Positions 53,621 through 62,092 of a stretch of DNA of 64,000 bases are shown one piece after another. The position numbers and the translations under genes were made by a program. Positions within the stretch are counted from its first letter, which is position 1. Each line of letters starts with the position of its first letter. Origin of the DNA: Anaerolineales bacterium. GTDB lineage: Bacteria > Chloroflexota > Anaerolineae > Anaerolineales > Villigracilaceae. The DNA is taken from assembly GCA_026928255.1 (NCBI GenBank), contig JAIXKJ010000008.1, positions 659,298 to 723,297 on the forward strand, given 5' to 3'. Below the pieces are notes generated by a model. It had not been told where the DNA came from. It searched no databases and worked only from the letters and a program-made list of their open reading frames with translations.

Positions 53621-53648
53621 TTGACCTTATGAATAACAGTGATATACT
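53621..53648 (+). promoter_or_regulatory. tRNA-Leu promoter: TTGACC, 16-base spacer, TATACT
   Basis: TTGACC at 53621-53626 and TATACT at 53643-53648 predict a start near 53655, nine bases before the mature tRNA. Confidence 0.7.
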
Positions 53649-53663
53649 TGCGTTCGCAATTGA

Positions 53664-53746
53664 GCCGAAGTGGCGGAATTGGCAGACGCGCACGACTCAA
53701 AATCGTGTTCCCTACGGGAATGAGGGTTCGATTCCCTCCTTCGGCA
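53664..53746 (+). tRNA. tRNA-Leu (anticodon CAA)
   Basis: An 83-nt class II tRNA. The acceptor stem GCCGAAG pairs with CTTCGGC, with discriminator A. The D arm contains AATTGGCAGA, the anticodon stem CACGA/TCGTG closes CTCAAAA (anticodon CAA), the long variable arm is TTCCCTACGGGAA, and the T arm is GAGGGTTCGATTCCCTC. CCA is not encoded. Confidence 0.97.
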
Positions 53747-53770
53747 CACGGGATTATACCCTCATCGGCG

Positions 53771-53801
53771 ACGTCCTCCAAAACGGAGGACGTTTTGTTT
53801 T
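53771..53801 (+). terminator. Intrinsic terminator after tRNA-Leu
   Basis: ACGTCCTCC (53771-53779) pairs with GGAGGACGT (53785-53793) around AAAAC and is followed by a T-rich run. Confidence 0.85.
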
Positions 53802-53819
53802 AATCCCTCTTCGGTAACA

Positions 53820-53847
53820 TTGACAAACGACGTTGAGATTATAAAAT
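53820..53847 (+). promoter_or_regulatory. Promoter: TTGACA, 16-base spacer, TAAAAT
   Basis: A perfect -35 (TTGACA, 53820-53825) and TAAAAT (53842-53847) with a 16-base spacer. The predicted start at about 53854 lies 23 bases before the small membrane-peptide gene. Confidence 0.7.
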
Positions 53848-53876
53848 AACTCGCATAAAATAAAAAAGGAAGCCGC

Positions 53877-53984
53877 ATGACCAGGCTCTATCTCTTTTAC
53901 TTGCTGTTTGACTTAATTTCAATCGTCGCCTATCCCTTTGTGTTTGTCGCCTATCGCCTGCGGAAGGCGAAGGGTGTAAAATAG
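53877..53984 (+). CDS. 35-aa single-TM membrane peptide
   Basis: A short frame with strong expression signals: a consensus promoter at 53820 and AAGGAAG seven bases before the ATG. The product starts MTRLYLFYLLFDLISI, has one membrane segment (about 4-25) and a basic tail (YRLRKAKGVK). Small proteins of this shape often regulate a transporter or enzyme; nothing here says which. glgC begins 42 bases after the stop with its own GGGAGG site, so the two may share a transcript. Confidence 0.6.
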   Translation: MTRLYLFYLLFDLISIVAYPFVFVAYRLRKAKGVK

Positions 53985-54026
53985 AGGAAACGCTCGTTCG
54001 CAAATAAGATTCCGGGAGGCTCTTTT

Positions 54027-55301
54027 ATGCCGTCGTACAACGAAGTCTTGGCTGTCATCTTGGGCGGCGGTCGCGGAGCGCGACTCTACCCGCTGACGCA
54101 AATGCGCTCGAAACCCGCCGTTCCTATTGCGGGCAAATATCGCCTGATTGACATCCCCATCAGCAACTGCATCAACTCGGAAATTTTTCGCATCGCGATT
54201 CTGACTCAATTTAACTCGGTTTCGCTTCATCGCCACATCACGCGGACTTATAACTTCGACTCCTTCCATCAAGGCTGGGTGCAAATTTGGGCTGCCGAAC
54301 AGACGATGGAAAGCGCCGACTGGTATCAAGGCACGGCGGACGCCGTCCGCAAGCAGAGTTTGGAAATTCAAGTAACCGGCGCGAAGTACGTTTTAGTCCT
54401 CGCGGGCGATCATCTCTATCGCATGGATTACAAAGCGATGGCGGAATATCACTGGGCGAGCGGCGCGGACATTACCGTCGCGGTGCAGCCCGTCGCGCAA
54501 AACGAAGTGCAGCGCTTCGGCGTCTTAAAGCGCGAAGCCGACGGCAGAATCACCGAATTTGAAGAAAAGCCAAAGGACCCCGAAACGCAAAAAAGAATGG
54601 TCAGCCGCGACGACCCCGAAAAACCCTATCTCGGCTCGATGGGAATTTATATGTTCAACGCCAAAGCGCTGTTAGACCTCATCCGCGATTTGCCCGACAA
54701 AGACGACTTCGGCAAAGACATCATCCCCGCGGCGTTGAAAACGCATAAAGTGTACGGCTTCGACTTCAACGGCTACTGGCAAGATATTGGAACGACGCGC
54801 TCGTTTTACGAAACCAACCTCATGCTGACGACCTCCAACTCGCCTTTTGATTTTTACGACGACAAACTGCCCATCTACACCGACACGTATTATTTGCCCG
54901 CGTCCACTGTGGAAGACAGCCGCCTGCAAGACGTGTTAATCGCCGAAGGCAGTCAAATTCTCAAAAGCGACATTACCCATTCAATCATCGGCATTCGCAG
55001 CCGCATTTCCAGCGGGTGCGTCATCCGCGACAGCATCGTCATGGGTTCGGATTATTACGAACGCGGACATACCGAAATCACGCTCGGCATTCAAGAGAAT
55101 TGCTACATCGAAGGCGCAATCCTCGACAAGAACGTCCACATCGGCGCGAACGTAACCATCCGCCCCTTTCCGCGCGGCACTGATTTAGACAAAGGCATTT
55201 GGTTCGTCCGCGACGGAATCGTCATCATCCCCAAAGACGTCGAAATCCCGGCGGGGATGATCATCGCGCCCGATTCGATTATTGAAGACGCGAACGATTA
55301 A
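54027..55301 (+). CDS. glgC: Glucose-1-phosphate adenylyltransferase (ADP-glucose pyrophosphorylase)
   Basis: A 424-aa enzyme that makes ADP-glucose for glycogen. The nucleotide-binding loop is LGGGRGARLYPLT, the SKPAVPIAGKYRLIDI region follows, the catalytic Asp is in LAGDHLYRMDY, and the glucose-1-phosphate Lys is in FEEKPK. The C-terminal left-handed beta helix carries regulatory residues. Length is normal. The start follows GGGAGG. No glycogen synthase or branching enzyme is adjacent. Confidence 0.96.
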   Translation: MPSYNEVLAVILGGGRGARLYPLTQMRSKPAVPIAGKYRLIDIPISNCINSEIFRIAILTQFNSVSLHRHITRTYNFDSFHQGWVQIWAAEQTMESADWYQGTADAVRKQSLEIQVTGAKYVLVLAGDHLYRMDYKAMAEYHWASGADITVAVQPVAQNEVQRFGVLKREADGRITEFEEKPKDPETQKRMVSRDDPEKPYLGSMGIYMFNAKALLDLIRDLPDKDDFGKDIIPAALKTHKVYGFDFNGYWQDIGTTRSFYETNLMLTTSNSPFDFYDDKLPIYTDTYYLPASTVEDSRLQDVLIAEGSQILKSDITHSIIGIRSRISSGCVIRDSIVMGSDYYERGHTEITLGIQENCYIEGAILDKNVHIGANVTIRPFPRGTDLDKGIWFVRDGIVIIPKDVEIPAGMIIAPDSIIEDAND

Positions 55302-55336
55302 GCCGTCGCGTTGCAAAGCAACCTTAAAAATTATGC

Positions 55337-55342
55337 TATACT
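55337..55342 (+). promoter_or_regulatory. -10 box (TATACT) of the GlmL-type operon, leaderless type
   Basis: TATACT ends seven bases before the ATG at 55350, the first gene of the eight-kilobase operon. The remaining genes overlap or abut. Confidence 0.6.
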
Positions 55343-55349
55343 CGCGCCT

Positions 55350-55592
55350 ATGAAGCCGACGCGCGAATTTTGGCGCCGCTGGGCTGAGTCCTTGCGACGC
55401 TATCAACTTCATAATTTTGCCGCCTTCTTCCTCGAAGCGGGAAGTCCGCTTGCCTTAATCGGCGCGCAGGCGCTGTACTTTGGCGAAGGCTTGGTCAAAA
55501 ACGAACAACTTTCCGCACTAGCAAATTTATTGGAGGACGACCAAGAAATGCGCGCCTTCGCCGATTTTCTGAATCAAGGAGCGGACGCATGA
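55350..55592 (+). CDS. Small soluble protein opening the GlmL-type operon
   Basis: An 80-aa helical protein (REFWRRWAESLRRYQLHN, ALIGAQALYFGEG) with a mildly amphipathic centre. No known family. Its stop overlaps the start of the DUF6754-like gene by four bases (ATGA), so the two are translationally coupled. As the first, leaderless gene it may set expression of the operon. Assigned as a real gene because of promoter position and coupling. Confidence 0.65.
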   Translation: MKPTREFWRRWAESLRRYQLHNFAAFFLEAGSPLALIGAQALYFGEGLVKNEQLSALANLLEDDQEMRAFADFLNQGADA

Positions 55593-56320
55593 TTGCGTTG
55601 ACGATAATCCTCGTCGCCGCTTTTCTTCTGCTGGGGCTGACTCTTTGGAAAAAGCGCTCGCCTTCGCCTTTGCGCGAAATCCCCGCCTTTGACGAAATGA
55701 CCCGTTCGCTCGACTTAAGCGTCGAAGACGGCAAACGCCTGCACCTCTCCTTAGGGCGCGGCGACTTGCTCAATTCAAGCGGCGCGTCCGCGTTGGCGGG
55801 CTTGGCGTTATTGCGAAGCGTTGCCGAACGCGCTTCCGTCGGCGATAAACCTCCCGTCGCCTCGTCGGGCGACGCGGCGTTGGGGCTGCTCTCGCAAGAC
55901 ACGCTTCGGGCGGGCTATCAAGCCGCCAGCGCGGACGACGCGCACAGTCAAAATCAAGGGCGCGTTACGGGCTTGTCGCCTTTCAGTTATGCGGCGGGCG
56001 CGATGTCCATTCCGCAAAGCGAAGACGTCTCGACGACGATGATATTCGGGCATCTCGGCGCGGAAGCCGCCCTGCTCGCCGATTCCGTCGAACGAAGCGG
56101 CGCGAACTTAATCGGCGCGTCCGACCATTTAGAGGGGCAAGCCGTTTTGTTCGCCGAAACGCGCAACGCCCTCGTCGGCGAAGAGTTGTTCGCCGCCAAC
56201 GCCTACCTTAACGCCGACCCCTCGCACGACGCGAGTTTAACCTTGCAAGATATTTTCCGCTGGCTGATCATCCTCGCCCTCTTGGGCGGATCCGCCGCGA
56301 AGTTTCTGGGGATGTTCTAA
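55589..56320 (+). CDS. DUF6754-like membrane-anchored protein
   Basis: A 243-aa protein with an N-terminal membrane segment (about 2-20), a soluble central domain and a C-terminal hydrophobic segment (about 223-240). The central region (LHLSLGRGDLL, SALAGLALLRSVAERAS, GDKPPVASSGDAALGLLSQDTLRAGYQ) matches my recollection of the DUF6754 domain of Chloroflexota, which has no known function. It overlaps both neighbours (four bases before, one base after). Confidence 0.6.
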   Translation: MIALTIILVAAFLLLGLTLWKKRSPSPLREIPAFDEMTRSLDLSVEDGKRLHLSLGRGDLLNSSGASALAGLALLRSVAERASVGDKPPVASSGDAALGLLSQDTLRAGYQAASADDAHSQNQGRVTGLSPFSYAAGAMSIPQSEDVSTTMIFGHLGAEAALLADSVERSGANLIGASDHLEGQAVLFAETRNALVGEELFAANAYLNADPSHDASLTLQDIFRWLIILALLGGSAAKFLGMF

Positions 56321-56934
56321 TGCGTATTCTTGCCGCTATCGTCGCCATTGCCGTCGGCTTGCTGGTTTTGCTGGGATATTTTGTTCCGCAAGCGGCGGTC
56401 TTTCAAACGCTCTTGCTCAACTGGGCGATTATTTTCGCCGCCGCCGCCGCGCTGGTCGGGATGTTTAACCTGATTAACGTCCACGCGGAAAAAATTCGCA
56501 AAGGCGATAAAAATAAACTGTACAGCGCCGTGTTGATTGTCGGATTAATCGCCGCATTCCTCGCCGCGCTGATTCTCAAACCGCAAAACGCAATCGTTCA
56601 AACTTTTCTCGTCAACGGAATCATCGTCCCCGTCGAAGCCTCGTTAATGGCGCTGCTGGCAATTTCGTTGCTGTACGCCGCCGCGCGCTTATTGCGCCGC
56701 CGCGCCGACTTAATGAGCGCCGTCTTTGTCGCCGTCGCCGCCTTGCTCTTTCTCGGCTCGGCAACCTTGCCCTTCGGCGACATGCCGCTATTCGGCTCGC
56801 TGTTGCGCCCTTATATTTCGCAAGTTTGGGCGTTGGGCGGCGCGCGCGGAATTTTAATCGGCGTCGGCTTGGGCGCGCTGACCGCAGGCTTGCGCGTCCT
56901 CCTCGGCGTTGACCGTCCGTACGGGGGCGCTTAA
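56320..56934 (+). CDS. Six-TM membrane protein of the GlmL-type operon
   Basis: A 204-aa integral membrane protein with about six membrane segments (2-22, 33-52, 68-87, 100-122, 131-150, 175-196) and short basic cytoplasmic loops (EKIRKGDKNK, RRRAD). No transport signature is visible. Its ATG overlaps the previous stop by one base, and its stop overlaps the next start by one base. Probably part of a membrane complex with its operon partners. Confidence 0.7.
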   Translation: MRILAAIVAIAVGLLVLLGYFVPQAAVFQTLLLNWAIIFAAAAALVGMFNLINVHAEKIRKGDKNKLYSAVLIVGLIAAFLAALILKPQNAIVQTFLVNGIIVPVEASLMALLAISLLYAAARLLRRRADLMSAVFVAVAALLFLGSATLPFGDMPLFGSLLRPYISQVWALGGARGILIGVGLGALTAGLRVLLGVDRPYGGA

Positions 56935-59633
56935 TGGCGGATAAAATCATTTGTCCGGTCTGCGGCGCGGAAAATTTCGCCGATCAAAAAGTCTGCCATC
57001 ATTGTCAAACGCCGCTTGTGGACGACGCGCTCTTTCAGCCCGGTCAAGCGCCGAGCGAAAAAGACACGGGCGAACTCGAACCGTTGATGCCGCAATGGCT
57101 GCGCGATGCGCGTCAGCCCGACGAAGAGAGAAAAACCCCGCCAGAACGTCCGCCCGCGCCGACTCAACAACCGCCGCAAACTCCGTCGCCGAAAGTTGAC
57201 CGACCTTCCGCCGAACCCGCTTCCAGTCTGGATTTTTTGGCGAGTTTAGGCGCGCAAGCGGACGACGACGATGAAGAAGAAATTCCCGATTGGCTGGCTA
57301 GCATTACAGGCGAATCCGCGCCGAAAAAAGAAAGCGCGGACATGCCAAGCGGAATTCGCTGGGCGGGGGCGAACGAACAAAGCGCCGCACCAGAAGCCGA
57401 CGACACGCCCGACTGGCTGGCGGATTTGCGTCAAGCGGACGCGACTCCCGCGCAAAGCGAACCCGCGCCTGAATCAGATTGGTTTAGCCAAAGCGAATCG
57501 CCTTCGCAAACTTCGTCAGCGGACGACACGCCCGATTGGTTGAAATCCATGCAAGGCGCGGACGCGACTCCCGCACAAAGCGAACCTGCGCCTGAATCAG
57601 ATTGGTTTAGCCAAAGCGAATCGCCTTCGCAAACTTCGTCTGTGGACGACACGCCTGATTGGTTGAAATCCATGCAAGGCGCGGACGCGACTCCCGCGCA
57701 AAGCGAACCCGCGCTTGAATCAGATTGGTTTAGCCAAAGCGAATCTTCTTCGCAAATTTCGTCAGCGGACGACACGCCCGATTGGTTGAAATCCATGCAA
57801 AGCGCGGAGGCGACTCCCGCGCAAAGCGAACCCGCGCCCGAATCCGATTGGTTTAGCCAAAGCGAATCTTCTTCGCAAACTTCGTCAGCGGACGACACGC
57901 CCGACTGGTTGAAATCCATGCAAGGCGCGGACGCGACTCCCGCGCAAAGCGAACCCGCGCCAACGGACGACACGCCTGATTGGTTGAAAGGTTTGCCGCA
58001 AATGGACGGCGAATCCGCCGAACCTGCAGGAGTTACGCCCTCTGCGGACGACGCGCCCGATTGGCTCAATCAACTGGGAAGCGTCGGCGGAGAAAGCGTT
58101 TTTCCGTTTGCCGAATCTGCTTCGGCGGAGTCGGCGGCGGGCGAGTCTTCCGTCCCGTCTTGGTTGCAAAGCCCCGAAACTCCCGAAGAAAAACCCGCCG
58201 TCTCGCCCTTTCAAGACGCGCCGTTCCAAAGCGTCAGCGACGACTTGTTTGGCGACATGCCTGATTGGTTGAAATCTGCCGCGCCCGATTCGACAATTTT
58301 TGACGACGCCGCGCCCGCCGACTTTGGACTTCCCAAAGCGCAAGAAGCGCCCAAAGCGCCGACCTCCGCGTTTTCGGAAGACCTCTTCGCCGACGCAGGC
58401 GACGCCGCGCCCGCCGAAATTCCGGATTGGCTTTCAAGCGCAATGTCGCAACCGAGCGCCAACGTCCCCGCCGCCATCGAAGGCGGCGACGCGCTCGCGC
58501 CGGACATTTTGCCTTCGTGGGTGGAGGCGATGCGCCCGTCCGACCAAAGCGGCATGGCGGGAATCGTCCGCGCCGCGAACGAAGCCGCGATGGAATCCAA
58601 AGGCGCGTTATCCGGAATTTCGGGCGCGTTGCCTTTTGCCGCAGGCTTTGCGCCGACCAGCAAACCCAAAGCCTACGGGCTGAAACTAAACGCCAGCGCC
58701 GACCAACTGAAACACGCCGAAATTTTGGAACAAATTCTCGCGGCGGAAACATCCGCGCCCGCCCGCGCCGCAAAGCGGACGACGCGCTCCGCGCGCGGAC
58801 TGCGTTGGGCAATCGGGCTTCTGCTCTTGCTCGTCGCGTTATTTAGCGCGTTTTCTAATTCGCAAATTTTCGCCATGCCAAACCTCGCTCCGCGAGAAAC
58901 GCTCGATGCGATTTCGCTGGCGCAAGGATTTGCCGAAAACGCGCCGATTTTAGTCGTCGCGGATTACGACGCGGCGCGTTTCGCTGAAATGGAATCCGCC
59001 GCCGCGCCGCTCTTCGACGGATTGCTTTTGCTCAAACATCCGCGCCTGACCTTTATCTCAAACCGTGAAATGGGCGCGGCGCTCGTCGAACGTTTGATGA
59101 ACGGCGCGTTAGCCTTTCACACGAAAAACGGCGCGACGTATCTCAACTTGGGCTATCTCGCGGGCGGACAAGCGGGCGTCCGCGCCTTTGCCGAAAATCC
59201 GCGCAGCGCTGCGCCGCTGGACGTAAACGGACAGCCCGCCTGGGACGCGCCGCAACTGCAAGACGTCGTCGCGCTCGATCAATTTGCGCTCGTCGTCCTC
59301 GTCGCCGACAACGCCGACTCGGTGCGCGTTTGGGTCGAGCAGACGGAATCGGCGCGCGGCGCGACTCCGCTGTTGGTTGTTTCCAGCGCGCAAGCCGCCC
59401 CGCTGATTCAACCGTACTACGAATCCGGTCAAGTTCGCGGAATTATTTCGGGCGTATTCGGCGGCGCGCTTCTCGAACGACATTTTAGCGGCGGACGGCC
59501 GGGCATTGCGCGAAGTTATTGGGACGCTTACAGCGTCGGCATGTTGCTGGCGGCGGCGTTTTTGATCTTGGGAGGGTTGGTCAACTTTGGCTTGGGTCTG
59601 CGCGAACGCTCCGCGATGAAAGAGGGGAAATAA
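56934..59633 (+). CDS. Zinc-ribbon protein with PDWL tandem repeats and membrane-anchored C-terminus
   Basis: An 899-aa protein. An N-terminal zinc ribbon has Cys7, Cys10, Cys21 and Cys24. Residues 60-560 are acidic, Pro/Ser-rich and disordered, with about a dozen short motifs of the form (D/E)xPDWL, e.g. EIPDWLASI, DTPDWLKSM, MPDWLKSA; five lie in near-identical 41-aa repeats (about 156-340). A membrane segment follows (about 622-645), then a folded extracellular or cytoplasmic domain of about 220 residues and a second segment near the C-terminus. The motif array looks like a multivalent docking tail. No family is recognised for the C-terminal domain. Confidence 0.8.
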   Translation: MADKIICPVCGAENFADQKVCHHCQTPLVDDALFQPGQAPSEKDTGELEPLMPQWLRDARQPDEERKTPPERPPAPTQQPPQTPSPKVDRPSAEPASSLDFLASLGAQADDDDEEEIPDWLASITGESAPKKESADMPSGIRWAGANEQSAAPEADDTPDWLADLRQADATPAQSEPAPESDWFSQSESPSQTSSADDTPDWLKSMQGADATPAQSEPAPESDWFSQSESPSQTSSVDDTPDWLKSMQGADATPAQSEPALESDWFSQSESSSQISSADDTPDWLKSMQSAEATPAQSEPAPESDWFSQSESSSQTSSADDTPDWLKSMQGADATPAQSEPAPTDDTPDWLKGLPQMDGESAEPAGVTPSADDAPDWLNQLGSVGGESVFPFAESASAESAAGESSVPSWLQSPETPEEKPAVSPFQDAPFQSVSDDLFGDMPDWLKSAAPDSTIFDDAAPADFGLPKAQEAPKAPTSAFSEDLFADAGDAAPAEIPDWLSSAMSQPSANVPAAIEGGDALAPDILPSWVEAMRPSDQSGMAGIVRAANEAAMESKGALSGISGALPFAAGFAPTSKPKAYGLKLNASADQLKHAEILEQILAAETSAPARAAKRTTRSARGLRWAIGLLLLLVALFSAFSNSQIFAMPNLAPRETLDAISLAQGFAENAPILVVADYDAARFAEMESAAAPLFDGLLLLKHPRLTFISNREMGAALVERLMNGALAFHTKNGATYLNLGYLAGGQAGVRAFAENPRSAAPLDVNGQPAWDAPQLQDVVALDQFALVVLVADNADSVRVWVEQTESARGATPLLVVSSAQAAPLIQPYYESGQVRGIISGVFGGALLERHFSGGRPGIARSYWDAYSVGMLLAAAFLILGGLVNFGLGLRERSAMKEGK
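57399..57989 (+). repeat. 123-bp in-frame tandem repeat, about five units
   Basis: GACGACACGCC recurs at 57399, 57522, 57645, 57768 and 57891, exactly 123 bases apart, then at 57966 after a shortened unit. Each unit encodes a 41-aa block with one PDWL motif. Units differ by only a few bases, mostly silent or C-to-T type. Confidence 0.95.
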
Positions 59634-59634
59634 G

Positions 59635-60327
59635 ATGAACCTTTTCGACCTGATCGCGGGCGCGATTAGTTTTTTGCTAACGCTGATGATTTTGAGTTAC
59701 TTCGTCGGCGACAACCCGCTTTTCAAAATTGCGGCGTATTTGTTCGTCGGCGTCGCTTCGGGTTACGTCGCCGCCGTCGTCTTTTGGCAGGCGTTGTACC
59801 CCAAATTGTTCGCGCCCACCGCGCAAGTTTTATTTTCGGGCGCGTACAACGAAGGCTTGTTGCTCGTCGTCCCTTGGCTGGGCGTCGCGTTAATTTTGAT
59901 GAAAGGCTCGCCGCGACTCGCGGGCGCGTCTCAAATTCCGCTGGCGTTTCTCGTCGGCGCGGGGGCGGCGGTCATCCTCGTCGGCGCGTTGACCGGGACC
60001 ATCCTTCCGCAAGTCAACGCGGCGATTAACGTTTTCGACTTCCGCAACAATGACGCTGGCGCTTTTGAAATGCTAACCAGCGGCGCGGTCGCGCTGGTCG
60101 GCGCGGTTGCGTCGCTGACGTATTTTCACTTCAACGCCCGCCGCAAAGCGGACGGCTCGACCCAACGCTTCGCGCCGATTGAATGGCTGGCGTGGATCGG
60201 GCGCGTGTTTATCGCCATCGCCCTAGGGGCGGTCTTCGCGGGCGTTTACGCCGCCGCGCTGACAGCCTTCATCGAGCGCGTTTCGTCGCTCGTCATCTTC
60301 GTCAAAACCTTGTTGGGAATGTCGTAG
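59635..60327 (+). CDS. Polytopic membrane protein of the GlmL-type operon
   Basis: A 230-aa integral membrane protein with about seven membrane segments (5-22, 30-52, 72-90, 102-125, 145-165, 180-205, with a final amphipathic helix). A small soluble loop around residues 125-150 (NVFDFRNNDAGAFE) separates the halves. No family is recognised. It starts one base after the preceding stop and ends one base before the GlmL-like gene. Confidence 0.7.
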   Translation: MNLFDLIAGAISFLLTLMILSYFVGDNPLFKIAAYLFVGVASGYVAAVVFWQALYPKLFAPTAQVLFSGAYNEGLLLVVPWLGVALILMKGSPRLAGASQIPLAFLVGAGAAVILVGALTGTILPQVNAAINVFDFRNNDAGAFEMLTSGAVALVGAVASLTYFHFNARRKADGSTQRFAPIEWLAWIGRVFIAIALGAVFAGVYAAALTAFIERVSSLVIFVKTLLGMS

Positions 60328-60328
60328 T

Positions 60329-62092
60329 ATGCCCGCCTCTTTAGTCTCCAACAACTCTCTGCTCGCCATTGACGTGGGCGCGGCGAACACCCGCGCGGCG
60401 TTCTTCGACGTCGTGGAAGACCAATACCGCTTCGTCGCTTCGGGCGTCGCGCCCAGCACGGCGGAAGCGCCGTACAAAGACGTTTCCGAAGGCGCGCGCA
60501 ACGCCGTCTTGTCGTTGCAAGGCGTTTTGAAAAAGACGCTGCTCGACCCGACCTCGCGCGGCATTATCGCCCCCAGTCAACCCGACGGTTCGGGCGTGGA
60601 CGCAGTCGTCGTTACCGTGTCCGCCGGGCCGGCGGCGCGGGCGTTAATCGTCGGCTTGCTGAAAGACGTTTCGTTAGAAAGCGCCCGCCGCTTGACCGAA
60701 TCAACCTACGCTCGCGTCCTCGACGCGCTCTACCTCGGCGACCCACGCAAACCCGAAGACCGCATTGACGACATCCTGCGCCTGCGCCCGGAAATCGTCG
60801 TCTTCGCTGGCGGCACGGACGGCGGCGCCGCGCATTCGATTCGCTCGCTGCTGGAATCGCTCGAAGTCGCCTGCTACGTCATGCCCGAAGAAAAACGTCC
60901 CGCCGTGTTGTTTGCGGGCAACGAAAATTTGAAAGAAGAAATCGAAGCGCGCATCAGCGGACTCGCGTCCGACTTTCACTTCTCCGCCAACATCCGCCCT
61001 TCGTTGGAAGAAGAAAGCCTCGAACCCGCCGAATACGATTTAGCGCAAATGCTCGTCGCCATTCGCAAAAGAAACCTGCGCGGGCTGGACGCGCTTAACC
61101 TGTGGGCGGGCGGCAACACGCTCCCGACCGCCTACGCGACGGGGCGCATGGCGCGCTTCTTCTCCGGGCTGTACGGCGGCGGCAAAGGCTTGCTCAGCGT
61201 GGATTTGGGCGCCTCGTCCGCGACGATTGCCGCGGGTTTCCCCGAACAAACGGTTTTGAAGGTGTATCCGCAATTTGGTTTGGGCGAAAGCCTTTCCGAG
61301 TTGTTGCGCCACACCAGCGTGGACGACATCTTGCGCTGGTCGGCGTACGACATTCCGCCCGCCATGATTACAGATTATCTCCACCAGAAAGCGCTCTATC
61401 CCAGCGCGATTGCGGCGACGATGGAAGATTTTGCCATCTCGCAAGCGGTCGCAAAGCAAGCCTTATATTTGGCGATGCAAGCGGCGCAAAAAGATTTTCC
61501 GAAAGACGCCGCCTACATTCGCCCGGACCTCGCGCCGCAATTTGACCCGATCATCGCCGCAGGCGCCGCGTTGAGCGACGCCGCCCAACCTGGTCGAAGC
61601 CTGCTCATGCTTTTAGACGCGGCGCAACCCGTCGGCATTTCATCGGTGATTCTCGATCAAAATAACCTGTTGCCTATGCTCGGCGCCGCCGCGATGCAAA
61701 ACAGCGTGTTGCCCGTGCAAGTTTTAGAGTCGAGCGCGTTTTTGAGCGTCGGCACGGTGATTTCGCCGGTGGTCAAAGCCAAATACGGCGCGCCGATTCT
61801 CAAAGCCAAACTGATTTACGAAAACGGCGCGGAAGCGAATGTCAACTTGAAATACGGTTCGTTAGAAACGCTGCCCTTAGCGAACGGCGAAACGGCGAAA
61901 CTGTCCCTGAGCGTTTCTCGCGGCGCAGACGTCGGCTTCGGCGCGGGAAGAGGCGTGAAAAACCTGTCCATTAGCGGCGGCGCGTTGGGCGTCGTCTTCG
62001 ACGGGCGCGGGCGTCCGCTGGCGCTTCCTTCCGACGCGGTGCGGCGGCGCGAACTTATCAAAAAGTGGACTTGGACTTTGGGAGGCGAATGA
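60329..62092 (+). CDS. GlmL/MutL-family ASKHA ATPase
   Basis: A 587-aa protein of the glutamate-mutase-L family. The actin/Hsp70-type nucleotide motifs are visible: phosphate 1 IDVGAANTRAAFF, phosphate 2 LSVDLGASSATIA and an adenosine-type IIAAGAALSDAAQPGR. In clostridia this protein sits between the B12-dependent glutamate mutase genes and may reactivate the enzyme. No mutase subunit exists here; instead the neighbours are membrane proteins and a repeat scaffold, so its role here is likely different. Start and stop are coupled to both neighbours. Confidence 0.8.
   Translation: MPASLVSNNSLLAIDVGAANTRAAFFDVVEDQYRFVASGVAPSTAEAPYKDVSEGARNAVLSLQGVLKKTLLDPTSRGIIAPSQPDGSGVDAVVVTVSAGPAARALIVGLLKDVSLESARRLTESTYARVLDALYLGDPRKPEDRIDDILRLRPEIVVFAGGTDGGAAHSIRSLLESLEVACYVMPEEKRPAVLFAGNENLKEEIEARISGLASDFHFSANIRPSLEEESLEPAEYDLAQMLVAIRKRNLRGLDALNLWAGGNTLPTAYATGRMARFFSGLYGGGKGLLSVDLGASSATIAAGFPEQTVLKVYPQFGLGESLSELLRHTSVDDILRWSAYDIPPAMITDYLHQKALYPSAIAATMEDFAISQAVAKQALYLAMQAAQKDFPKDAAYIRPDLAPQFDPIIAAGAALSDAAQPGRSLLMLLDAAQPVGISSVILDQNNLLPMLGAAAMQNSVLPVQVLESSAFLSVGTVISPVVKAKYGAPILKAKLIYENGAEANVNLKYGSLETLPLANGETAKLSLSVSRGADVGFGAGRGVKNLSISGGALGVVFDGRGRPLALPSDAVRRRELIKKWTWTLGGE

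Noticed and set aside
53620..53781. Extended YchF start over the tRNA
   Set aside because: The extension translates tRNA-Leu in reverse; the ATG at 53619 with AAGG upstream gives the conserved YchF N-terminus.
57399..57989. CRISPR-like array
   Set aside because: Units are contiguous coding repeats of 123 bp with no spacer variation, so not a CRISPR array.
57431..58069. Antisense frame with 41-residue repeats
   Set aside because: The repetition merely mirrors the 123-bp tandem repeat of the real plus-strand gene.
60329..62092. DNA mismatch-repair MutL
   Set aside because: The MutL name of this family refers to glutamate mutase; there is no GHKL ATPase motif, and the actin-type motifs are clear.
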